This document shows, piece after piece, positions 52,920 through 59,444 of a stretch of 64,000 bases of DNA. Where the stretch lies: positions 14,998-78,997 of the forward strand of contig NZ_JABXYX010000004.1 of NCBI RefSeq assembly GCF_017982655.1, given 5' to 3'. Both the position numbers and the translations under genes were made by a program. This stretch comes from Brasilonema sp. CT11 (GTDB taxonomy: Bacteria; Cyanobacteriota; Cyanobacteriia; Cyanobacteriales; Nostocaceae). Position 1 is the stretch's first letter. Each line of letters opens with the position of its first letter. The notes beneath the pieces are model-generated. The model made no database searches. It saw only the letters and a program-made list of their open reading frames with translations, and was not told where the DNA came from.

Positions 52920-54728
52920 TCAATTCATCGTGAGATTTCCTTCAGAATTAATAATAATTAGATTTGCCTCTTTCAACTCTTGGATTGCATCGTTTCTATC
53001 AGCACCATAAACATGAGCTATTCTTGCAACTGCCCAAGGTTTTAACGGTTCACCTCCCATTTTTCGACTCATCTTATCAATTGCCTCCATCATCTTGATT
53101 GCGTTATCGGATAAATCCAAATCATCAAGGACATTATTGCTTCCCTTGTTAGTTTCAGGCGCTTTTGTTAGTTCTTGCGCTATTGATTGTGCAAGCTCAT
53201 CTACCTGCTTATTAAACGAAGATTCGCGTGTCTTTCTTACTTCTCTAACTGTCTTATTAGAAAGGTCAGGAACAATGCCAATACTGGGAACAGACCCAAC
53301 AGTTGTGAAAATAATAGGGGAAGTTACGCTGCCATCGCCGATCGCATTGGTTAAAAGTAAGTAAGCTGCCATGATACCTGGTCTGTCCTCCTTACTTACG
53401 AGGCTGTTGTTACCAATGACCTGCAACATTGTGCGTACTTCACCTTTTTCTCTACCTCCTACTGTACGGACAAACCCTTGTGAGTAAATATCAAGACTTT
53501 CACGGATACTGGCGTCTTCTGCCAGTCCTAAGCTAGCGAGCGCAGCCGATTGGCTATCTACAATTAATGCAACACCAGAATCTCGTCCAACGGTGATAAT
53601 TTGTCGGATCATGCTCATCACATGACCAAAATCCTTCTTGTTTAACCGTTTCAACTCTTGGAAAGTAGCAAACCAATCTCCGAGGACTAGGCGGATAGGG
53701 GAGGTTTCTTTAAGGCGATCGCGTTCCTCGGGAGGCAGTTCTTTTCTGTGGGCAAACTCCCGGTAAACCTGAAACAGCGGTCTGAGAATGTCCTCTAAAA
53801 CAATACCTGGCTCTTCTTCTTCGTCAGAATCACCTTGGTTAAGGTAGTCGGTCAGAAGAAGATTATTAAATACCTGCCTGTTTTCGTCTTTAACCCCAGT
53901 AAGCTGGTCGTTTTTTTGAAGCAGAGCATAGAAGGTGGTGTTTGGGTAATTATTCATTAACCCTTCTAAAAGGTCTAACTCGGTCGTGGTTTTACCTGTT
54001 CCGGTTCCACTTGCGATCAACAGAGATTTTTCAGTGATTCGCATCCCGTTAAGGATATTTCTCCCTATATCTCGGAAATTAGCCCATTTATCCTGACCCT
54101 CTACCGGGTTGTTCACCATCTCAATTGCTTTATTAACTGCAATGTTTCTGGCTTTCATGCCTTCGTCCACATTTGCAGGTTTAGCTGTCACTTTAAATTT
54201 AGAAGCTGCAAGCGCTTCCAGGTCTTCTTCTCCTCCTCCTGCCTGTTCTTTCCCTTTCGCGCTCATAAGTAGCGCTATTGCCTGCTGTGCCGCAGGAGTT
54301 AATTGTTTTGATGGCGGTGCTTCTATTTGCTTTTCTGCGGGGATGTACTCAATAATCTGCGCATTCATGCGCTCATCCTCAATGATGCTTTTAGCTTCTT
54401 TTTTCTTGCGCCGAATCGAAGCAGTATTTAAATGCTTATGATCCAGCAAACCTGAATACCCAGCTAAAGATAAGCCTAGTATTGCTGCCATTATCCTAAT
54501 AGACCTATTAAGTACAGCATTAGGGTATAAGCGCACCTCCTCTGCTTTGCTTAACGGAGTTTTATCAAGAGGACTGCGGATTGAACCATCCCATCGCAAT
54601 CCACTAGGAGGAAGAAATAGCAGCCCTAAACTGATAACCGTTGCAGCCGTTGTTTTGACGTGAACGTATTCCTCGTCTGCATCTGTTTGAAAAATGTCTA
54701 GTGAATTTAGAAACTTATCGACATCCAT
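52920..54728 (-). CDS. Membrane-anchored P-loop ATPase of unknown system (FtsK/TraD-like layout)
   Basis: 602 residues. Two hydrophobic segments near the N-terminus (~27-42 and ~79-95), then a basic/acidic linker, then a P-loop GTGTGKTT (Walker A, ~241-248). A candidate Walker B (RLVLGDWF, ~350) is followed by a sensor-like VALIVDSQSAAL. The C-terminal ~80 residues look like a winged helix (WAVARIAHVYGADRNDAIQEL). Membrane segments before a P-loop core with a C-terminal winged helix recall FtsK and conjugative coupling proteins, but no family signature is decisive. It is the largest gene of a - strand operon of small proteins (57925 to 52288). Confidence 0.6.
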   Translation of the reverse strand: MDVDKFLNSLDIFQTDADEEYVHVKTTAATVISLGLLFLPPSGLRWDGSIRSPLDKTPLSKAEEVRLYPNAVLNRSIRIMAAILGLSLAGYSGLLDHKHLNTASIRRKKKEAKSIIEDERMNAQIIEYIPAEKQIEAPPSKQLTPAAQQAIALLMSAKGKEQAGGGEEDLEALAASKFKVTAKPANVDEGMKARNIAVNKAIEMVNNPVEGQDKWANFRDIGRNILNGMRITEKSLLIASGTGTGKTTTELDLLEGLMNNYPNTTFYALLQKNDQLTGVKDENRQVFNNLLLTDYLNQGDSDEEEEPGIVLEDILRPLFQVYREFAHRKELPPEERDRLKETSPIRLVLGDWFATFQELKRLNKKDFGHVMSMIRQIITVGRDSGVALIVDSQSAALASLGLAEDASIRESLDIYSQGFVRTVGGREKGEVRTMLQVIGNNSLVSKEDRPGIMAAYLLLTNAIGDGSVTSPIIFTTVGSVPSIGIVPDLSNKTVREVRKTRESSFNKQVDELAQSIAQELTKAPETNKGSNNVLDDLDLSDNAIKMMEAIDKMSRKMGGEPLKPWAVARIAHVYGADRNDAIQELKEANLIIINSEGNLTMN

Positions 54729-54737
54729 CCCCGCACC

Positions 54738-54980
54738 TCACAAAAACAGCAACAAAGCTGCTAGGATTTGAGTTGCAATACCCAGTACCACTTCTTCGCG
54801 TAAATCTGGGTAACACAAAAACAAGTAGATGCCAAAGGAATTGATAGCAAGCAGTGCAATCCCAACTCCTATACTTAGCGCGGTGATTGATTTTGCTAAA
54901 TACCCTAGCAGCATAAAGCAAAAAGTCCCAACTGCCATCCAACTAATTAATCGGCGTGAACGCTGTAACAAATTATCCAT
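54738..54980 (-). CDS. Small integral membrane protein
   Basis: 80 residues with three hydrophobic segments (~14-28, 34-55, 64-80), basic N-terminus, starting behind GGAGGAG. Nine bases separate its stop from the ATPase start. Probably a membrane partner of the ATPase. Confidence 0.65.
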   Translation of the reverse strand: MDNLLQRSRRLISWMAVGTFCFMLLGYLAKSITALSIGVGIALLAINSFGIYLFLCYPDLREEVVLGIATQILAALLLFL

Positions 54981-55030
54981 CTTCTCCTCCTTGGTATAGC
55001 CAGGATGTTAACCTGGCTATAGATTTTGTT

Positions 55031-55510
55031 TTAAGTGGTGCTTTCACCTTTACCCGCTTTAGCTAGGCGTTCAGTAAAGGTTTTCACCTTTTCTTCTTTT
55101 TTCTTTTCCACTGTGCCTTCAATAGCACCCAACATTCCTGGAAGTGCTCCCAGCATTGCGGCTAATTCTGAGTCAGATTTCGCCTGCTTGAGCACTGTTT
55201 TAGCAAAGTAACTAATTAGCTCATTTTGGCTTTTGCTTAGCTCTAAAGCTAAATCAGCAGCCGTTTGTTGCATCTTGTATTTTTGCTGAGTCCACTGGAC
55301 AACCTTGCGGAACTCCCCAAGCGATGTTCTGAACTTTTCTAAGTCTTCTTTGCTTTTACAAAGCCCTATATTTAGCAGTTCTTTGGGCATGAAACGCGGA
55401 ATATGCGTTCCTGCAACAAAGCTATCTACTGAATCAAATTCTTTGGCACTGGCGATCGCTGTACTTGCAGCCGCTTTTTTGGCAGTGCCGTTAGTTCCTA
55501 ATGCTCCCAT
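55031..55510 (-). CDS. Hypothetical operon protein, helical
   Basis: 159 residues, Ala/Lys-rich flexible ends around a helical core (SKEDLEKFRTSLGEFRKVV..LALELSKSQNELISYFAK). No known domain. Its ATG touches the stop of the preceding gene (shared base at 55510). Confidence 0.55.
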   Translation of the reverse strand: MGALGTNGTAKKAAASTAIASAKEFDSVDSFVAGTHIPRFMPKELLNIGLCKSKEDLEKFRTSLGEFRKVVQWTQQKYKMQQTAADLALELSKSQNELISYFAKTVLKQAKSDSELAAMLGALPGMLGAIEGTVEKKKEEKVKTFTERLAKAGKGESTT

Positions 55511-55773
55511 TAGACTATCCTGAATAAATCATCAACAGAAATTTCAAAATCGTCATCATTTACAATTCCATCTATTTCTACGTCACCACCTCCTACAAAT
55601 AAATTGTCTATAAACTGATCTTCTTCACCGTACAAATCGGTATTTACATCGCCTACAGCGTAGTTGATTTCTTGGCTTTCTACATACTGTTCAAAAGCAT
55701 TGAGTTGAGTTGTCATTTCCTCAATAAGCTCTGCGGTAGTGAATTCTTGAAGCACGGTTTTGTTTGTCACCAT
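55510..55773 (-). CDS. Small acidic hypothetical protein
   Basis: 87 residues with strong net negative charge (GEEDQFIDNL, GIVNDDDFEISVDDLF). Start overlaps or abuts its neighbours as elsewhere in this operon. Acidic helpers of this size are often chaperones or inhibitors; the role is unknown. Confidence 0.55.
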   Translation of the reverse strand: MVTNKTVLQEFTTAELIEEMTTQLNAFEQYVESQEINYAVGDVNTDLYGEEDQFIDNLFVGGGDVEIDGIVNDDDFEISVDDLFRIV

Positions 55774-55805
55774 AATGATTGATTTGTACTAAGTTTTCAG
55801 ACTAA

Positions 55806-55967
55806 TCATTTCCCCTTAACCCGCTTAGCTATGGCTTGCATAACTAAGTTTTGCAACCTAAAAAGTGCATCAGGCGAAAGGATCGCAAGCGTTTCAACAT
55901 CAAACTTGTCAAATGTTTCTAAGCCAAAAAAATCAATAAGCTCTGAGTAATCTTGGTAAATTGACAT
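55806..55967 (-). CDS. Very small hypothetical operon protein
   Basis: 53 residues from ATG 55967 behind AGAGGT (the open frame extends upstream into the next gene, but the later ATG has the ribosome site). SIYQDYSELIDFFGLETFDKF then a basic helix ending RVKGK. Confidence 0.5.
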   Translation of the reverse strand: MSIYQDYSELIDFFGLETFDKFDVETLAILSPDALFRLQNLVMQAIAKRVKGK

Positions 55968-55983
55968 AATTACCTCTGGTAAA

Positions 55984-56226
55984 TTAGGACAGCTTAAACA
56001 GATTGTCAATCACCTGTTCAAATCCATACTTATCTGTGCCAAGGGCATCGTAAATACTTTGTGCTTTTGGAGAAAAGGGGACAGGAACATATGGCTTCAG
56101 CGATATATCTCTACTTGTTCCGCAGTGATAGCATGTTCCTGTGCTGTCTCTTGGTTGTAATTCATTTCCACTGTGAAAGCAGTGATAGGTCATCTTTCTG
56201 CAATTACTGCACCAAAAATGTCTCAT
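55984..56226 (-). CDS. Zinc-ribbon-like small protein
   Basis: 80 residues from ATG 56226 (ATGA overlap with the preceding stop). CSNC (~7-10) and CYHC (~36-39) make a probable zinc ribbon. The C-terminal half is helical. A frame opening 26 codons earlier exists but overlaps the upstream gene. Confidence 0.6.
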   Translation of the reverse strand: MRHFWCSNCRKMTYHCFHSGNELQPRDSTGTCYHCGTSRDISLKPYVPVPFSPKAQSIYDALGTDKYGFEQVIDNLFKLS

Positions 56227-56489
56227 GGCATGTTCCTGATAATGTACTGAGTGGTGGTGTTTTGAGGACTGGAACGGTTGATCAAAGCGATCGCCCCAGC
56301 CCAACTCAAATAAATCACCAACCCTGCGCCACTAAATCCCAAAAGTGCGATAATGACTTCCTTAAGTCCTGATGAAGGAATTTCATCGCGGTAATGACGA
56401 ACTATCTTATAGCGATCTCCATCCTGGCTAACAAAATGGTTGGTAACATAGACATCGGTTCTATCAACCGTCCGTCTAGTCTTGGTCAT
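56223..56489 (-). CDS. Small single-pass membrane protein
   Basis: 88 residues. A charged N-terminal half (RTVDRTDVYVTNHFV..YKIVRHYRDE), then one long hydrophobic segment (~45-70, VIIALLGFSGAGLVIYLSW). ATGA overlaps at both ends. Probably part of a membrane complex with the ATPase and the 80-residue protein. Confidence 0.6.
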   Translation of the reverse strand: MTKTRRTVDRTDVYVTNHFVSQDGDRYKIVRHYRDEIPSSGLKEVIIALLGFSGAGLVIYLSWAGAIALINRSSPQNTTTQYIIRNMP

Positions 56490-56683
56490 CGCTTCCCTCC
56501 GGTTACCGTAACTTTACGATAACGGTGAAACTTTAATGCATTTAGTTCTTGAGTCGTAAGCTTGGTTGTTCTTTTGATAGGTTTTTGCCTGCGGCGAGGG
56601 AACTTCTCAAACAAAACAACGGCAACACTACTAATTGAACTAAATTTCAAGTCTTGCATTGCTTGCTCTACAGTCATTTTCAT
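56486..56683 (-). CDS. Small basic hypothetical protein, palindrome within its 3' end
   Basis: 65 residues from ATG 56683. VEQAMQDLKFSSISSVAVVLFEKFPRRRQ then a basic tail. Its last 13 codons (HRYRKVTVTGGKR) are encoded by palindrome copy 15, so the repeat has been recruited as coding sequence. ATGA overlap with the next gene. Confidence 0.55.
   Translation of the reverse strand: MKMTVEQAMQDLKFSSISSVAVVLFEKFPRRRQKPIKRTTKLTTQELNALKFHRYRKVTVTGGKR
56501..56525. repeat. Palindrome copy 15, inside a reading frame
   Basis: GGTTACCGTAACTTTACGAT then AACGG. It lies in the last codons of the gene ending at 56486 and 12 bp before the next start (56489, behind GGAGGG). Confidence 0.9.
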
Positions 56684-56685
56684 GA

Positions 56686-56967
56686 TTAATAAATAGCTCC
56701 TATTGTTTTTTCTAAAGCCCAATTAACTGCGTCTAATGGGGCAAAAACAAAAGTGTTGAGAACAAAATAAACGCTTTTGGTAAACATGGCTTTTTCCTCT
56801 TTGATGAATGTTTTTGCAATATCTCTGATAGCTTTTTTCCCGTCTGGAAGATTGCGCAAGGAATTAATCGCTTCCATGATTTCTTCTTCTGTTAGTTCCA
56901 TGATTCGCTGGCTAAGACTTTCTGTCATAGGACTTGGTTTCATCCGTGCTAAAATCTCAGCCAACAA
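56686..56967 (-). CDS. Small hypothetical protein
   Basis: 93 residues from TTG 56967; ATG 56943 (MKPSPMTES) is an alternative and more ordinary start. The middle is helical (RIMELTEEEIMEAINSLRNLP) and the C-terminus weakly hydrophobic (VYFVLNTFVFAPLDAVNWAL). Family unknown. Confidence 0.5.
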   Translation of the reverse strand: MLAEILARMKPSPMTESLSQRIMELTEEEIMEAINSLRNLPDGKKAIRDIAKTFIKEEKAMFTKSVYFVLNTFVFAPLDAVNWALEKTIGAIY

Positions 56968-56972
56968 ACCAG

Positions 56973-57542
56973 CTAGATGGAAGCGAGTGTCTGTGTCAAA
57001 AAAACGTTAGCATCCTCCAGTGCTTTTTTAGCAGTGGTAGATGCGGCGGTCGCTGTCTGCATCCGGTTGCTAATGCCAACTTGACGTTCCATAGCTTGTT
57101 TTTTGATTGCATCGTTTGCTTGGCTTGTGCGCTCATTGCTTGCGTTCAATCGAGATTTAAGGTAACCTTCCCAGATTTTTGACTTTGTGCTTTCGTAAGT
57201 TTCAATCTGTGCCAAGCTGTGCATTACCGCAGTGGTAACCACATCTTTCATGTCGATATTCCCTAAAGCTTCAATCAAAGCATATTGAGTCGCTTCTGAA
57301 TTAATCATCATCTGAGCAATGCTTGCGCCAGTGCCGTCTGCGGAAATCAAAGCGCCTGCCGATGGCATAGTGCTTGCTGCTTTGTATTCATCAACGTTTT
57401 CCATAAAAAGTTGAACCAAAGTGTCGGGCACTGGCGTATTTGCTTTCCAGTTCACATCTGGCGCTTTATCGGTCAAGACAGTGATCATTTCAGCGACTGA
57501 AACGCCTGCATAGTCTGCCAAATCTTTAACGTTAAAGCTCAT
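56973..57542 (-). CDS. Hypothetical helical protein
   Basis: 189 residues. The start overlaps the preceding gene's stop (ATGA). The opening FNVKDLADYAGVSVAEMITVL resembles a short helix-turn-helix. The rest is long Ala/Thr-rich helices (SNRMQTATAASTTAKKALEDA). It might be a structural or scaffold component of the operon. Confidence 0.55.
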   Translation of the reverse strand: MSFNVKDLADYAGVSVAEMITVLTDKAPDVNWKANTPVPDTLVQLFMENVDEYKAASTMPSAGALISADGTGASIAQMMINSEATQYALIEALGNIDMKDVVTTAVMHSLAQIETYESTKSKIWEGYLKSRLNASNERTSQANDAIKKQAMERQVGISNRMQTATAASTTAKKALEDANVFLTQTLASI

Positions 57543-57925
57543 CCTACTTTCTCCTGAATAATATTGTAAAGTACGTCAAATCTTGCTTTTGAATACCACT
57601 TCGCGGTGAATTCTCCGGTAATGTAAGCGCGGGTTCTATCGGCAGATCGCACGCGCTTCATTGTTTCTTGTATCCTACTGACAAACCAGATTTGATATGG
57701 GCTTAATGGCGCTTGCCGATCAAAAGCACCTTCTTTATCTCTAGGTGTGTCATTTCTAAAACTAGGACTAGATCGCCATGCGAGATCGCACCAAGCGACA
57801 ACACTAGTCCGAGAGCAATTTAGCAAAGCTGCTAATTCTTTTTTAGTCAGCGAGTAATCACAGTAAATTGATAAAGCATCTAATTCCTCGCCTAAAGTTA
57901 AAATCTTGAGCTTAGTTGCTGCCAC
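57539..57925 (-). CDS. Helix-turn-helix protein, first gene of the operon
   Basis: 128 residues, GTG start 57925. SLTKKELAALLNCSRTSVVAW (~25-45) is a clear helix-turn-helix of the terminase-small-subunit or plasmid-regulator kind. A basic C-terminus follows. As first gene behind the divergent promoter region it may autoregulate the operon. A small terminase role is possible but no large subunit is seen. Confidence 0.6.
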   Translation of the reverse strand: MAATKLKILTLGEELDALSIYCDYSLTKKELAALLNCSRTSVVAWCDLAWRSSPSFRNDTPRDKEGAFDRQAPLSPYQIWFVSRIQETMKRVRSADRTRAYITGEFTAKWYSKARFDVLYNIIQEKVG

Positions 57926-58137
57926 ATTTCCTATGCAATTTTCAAGGTTTGTTGCAGGCAGTTAGTTGTACAGTATCGTTGCGTTCAGTTGGTCAGTCGC
58001 TCGTCTGTTTAGTTGACTGCCTACAAAAATTAATATACCTTATGGGACGCCTGTTGTCAACCTGTGGGCTAAAAATAACGTAGGAATAGTTTGTGTAGAG
58101 AAATTACTATATAGGTGTCGCATGGATAAACAACGCA
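57926..58137. promoter_or_regulatory. Divergent promoter region of the operon and the gene at 58138
   Basis: No gene. AGGCAGT (57954) and ACTGCCT (58015) form an interrupted inverted repeat, and GTTGTCAAC (58048-58056) is a 9-bp dyad. Both are candidate operators for the helix-turn-helix protein encoded next to them. Confidence 0.45.
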
Positions 58138-58434
58138 ATGCCAAAAGTAACGATTAGTTCATTTGAACTAGGTGATCACGATAAAGATTGGTTTATAGTC
58201 ATGTGTCGATTAGGCTCTCGATCTATACGCGCCAATCTATCAAGCGTCGTCGGTTGTTACGTGCGGCGGCGCAAGGAAGAGTACAGAGAGATACTAGCTT
58301 ATACTGCCAGAAAATACGGGTTAACAGAGGACGAGTGCTTTCGTCGAGCGCTTACCGATCCAAAGTTTCCTGAAGGGCTAACACCAGTAGATGGGTTTAA
58401 CGAGCCAGCGCCGGAGGTAACAGATGAAGGTTAA
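58138..58434 (+). CDS. Hypothetical protein, divergent from the operon
   Basis: 98 residues. WFIVMCRLGSRSIRANLSSVV looks like a strand-helix unit, followed by a charged helical part (RRRKEEYREILAYTARKYG) and an acidic tail. Only + strand gene in this part of the element besides transposases. No family assigned. Confidence 0.55.
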   Translation: MPKVTISSFELGDHDKDWFIVMCRLGSRSIRANLSSVVGCYVRRRKEEYREILAYTARKYGLTEDECFRRALTDPKFPEGLTPVDGFNEPAPEVTDEG

Positions 58435-58478
58435 GCAAAAATGGAACGAGGAGTTAGTGATTGATTAGCCGCTGCATA

Positions 58479-58513
58479 AAGCTTGCCGACCGCAGAGTCG
58501 GCGAGCTTTTGTT
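58479..58513 (+). terminator. Intrinsic terminator
   Basis: AAGCTTGCCGAC pairs with GTCGGCGAGCTT (12 bp, one T-G pair), loop CGCAGA, followed by TTGTTTATCCTT. Ends the + strand gene at 58138. Confidence 0.75.
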
Positions 58514-58565
58514 TATCCTTCGGTTTATGGCTCGTATCTCGTTAGCATTTTTAATACGATATTGC

Positions 58566-58595
58566 GGACTGCCTTTTTATCAGCAGTCCTTTTTT
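58566..58595 (+). terminator. Second intrinsic terminator
   Basis: GGACTGC / GCAGTCC stem directly followed by TTTTTT. A further 10-bp hairpin, TGTGCATTTT / AAAATGCACA, lies at 58611-58635. This stretch therefore isolates convergent genes (58434 + and 58687 -). Confidence 0.75.
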
Positions 58596-58673
58596 AATAC
58601 TTAAAAAAGATGTGCATTTTGTCATAAAATGCACATTCAGTGAATGTTAACAACTATCGTAAGTTCAGTCCTT

Positions 58674-58697
58674 CGTTACGGTAACGTTACGGTAACC
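58674..58697. repeat. Palindrome copy 16, supplying a stop codon
   Basis: CGTTACGGTAACGTTACGGT then AACC. Read on the - strand, it encodes the last residues of the gene below and its TAA stop. Confidence 0.9.
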
Positions 58698-58866
58698 GAG
58701 GGCTATTTTTTTCTGAGTGAGCAAATTCCTTATAAGTGATCCGAATGGATTCACGAACAAGATCCGTAATGCTGCGCCCAGTTTTTTCGCTGACAGCAGC
58801 AAGAAGTTCCATCTCAATTTTTGCTAAATTGATTGTGAGTCGTTTACTAACCCATTGCTTTGACAT
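58687..58866 (-). CDS. Ribbon-helix-helix (CopG/Arc-type) regulator
   Basis: 59 residues from ATG 58866. KQWVSKRLTINLAKIEMELL.. (strand then helix), TGRSITDLVRESIR (second helix) is a textbook ribbon-helix-helix. The C-terminal codons and stop lie in palindrome copy 16. Its ATG overlaps the end of the upstream frame. It might bind the palindromes, but nothing in the sequence shows this directly. Confidence 0.72.
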   Translation of the reverse strand: MSKQWVSKRLTINLAKIEMELLAAVSEKTGRSITDLVRESIRITYKEFAHSEKNSPRLP

Positions 58867-59068
58867 GTGTTTCCTGCTCCATTTCGTGTATATTATGTAT
58901 TGCGCGGAGAACTGTGCCATTTTGTTTAAATAGCTGAAAAAAACCACTGTAATTAGTACCAAGATAGAAGATTCTAGACCCTGGCACGGGTTTATCACTA
59001 GTTGTGCCGTCTGCATTGATGAATGCGATGCGATTGCAATCCACAAAAAAGCACTCTCGCGTTAGCAA
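58847..59068 (-). CDS. Hypothetical protein, N-terminus uncertain
   Basis: 73 residues from a TTG. Upstream, the frame stays open for about 25 more protein-like codons (FFNTARTSLGLVLGKGDSDG) with no usual start codon, back to a hairpin at 59147-59178 (CCTACACC / GGTGTAGG arms). That suggests the true 5' end was lost. The protein (RIAFINADGTTSDKP..IFYLGTNYSGFFQLF) looks beta-rich. Overlaps the regulator by 20 bases. Confidence 0.45.
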   Translation of the reverse strand: MLTRECFFVDCNRIAFINADGTTSDKPVPGSRIFYLGTNYSGFFQLFKQNGTVLRAIHNIHEMEQETHVKAMG

Positions 59069-59146
59069 TTTAAAGCCATCGCTGTCACCTTTACCTAGGA
59101 CTAAACCTAAGGAAGTTCTGGCAGTGTTGAAAAATGCGCCGAAAGC

Positions 59147-59178
59147 CTACACCTTATCTGTACTCAGATAGGTGTAGG
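59147..59178. repeat. Hairpin between two - strand genes
   Basis: CCTACACCTTATCT pairs with AGATAGGTGTAGG (one bulged T), 5-6 base loop. No T tract on either strand. It marks the point where the upstream reading frame of the gene at 58847 breaks. Confidence 0.55.
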
Positions 59179-59219
59179 TAGTTCACAAGATGTAAGAACC
59201 TCAAAATCCGTAGGCATCG

Positions 59220-59444
59220 TTATTTTGCTCCCCATGCATTCATTAATTCTTCAAGCACTTTCAATTCAGCAGCAAGTCTAGAAACCTCACCGGACACTGA
59301 TCTCATGGCTTGACCAACCGTAAAATCATCGCCATCTTCGTTAATAGCTTCTAACTCTCTGGCGATCATGTTCCCCAGATTTTGCAACTCTCGCTTGTAC
59401 TCTCTAAGGGTTGCTTTCTTCTTGTTGGTAACTGGTGAATCCAT
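59220..59444 (-). CDS. Small coiled-coil protein next to the helicase
   Basis: 74 residues, heptad-rich (LREYKRELQNLGNMIARELEA, then VSRLAAELKVLEELM). It begins at the base after the helicase stop, so both are in one unit. Perhaps a helicase accessory protein. Confidence 0.55.
   Translation of the reverse strand: MDSPVTNKKKATLREYKRELQNLGNMIARELEAINEDGDDFTVGQAMRSVSGEVSRLAAELKVLEELMNAWGAK

Noticed and set aside
53095-53364. 89-codon + strand frame opposite the ATPase gene
   Set aside because: Antisense to a well-supported coding region, with no ribosome site.
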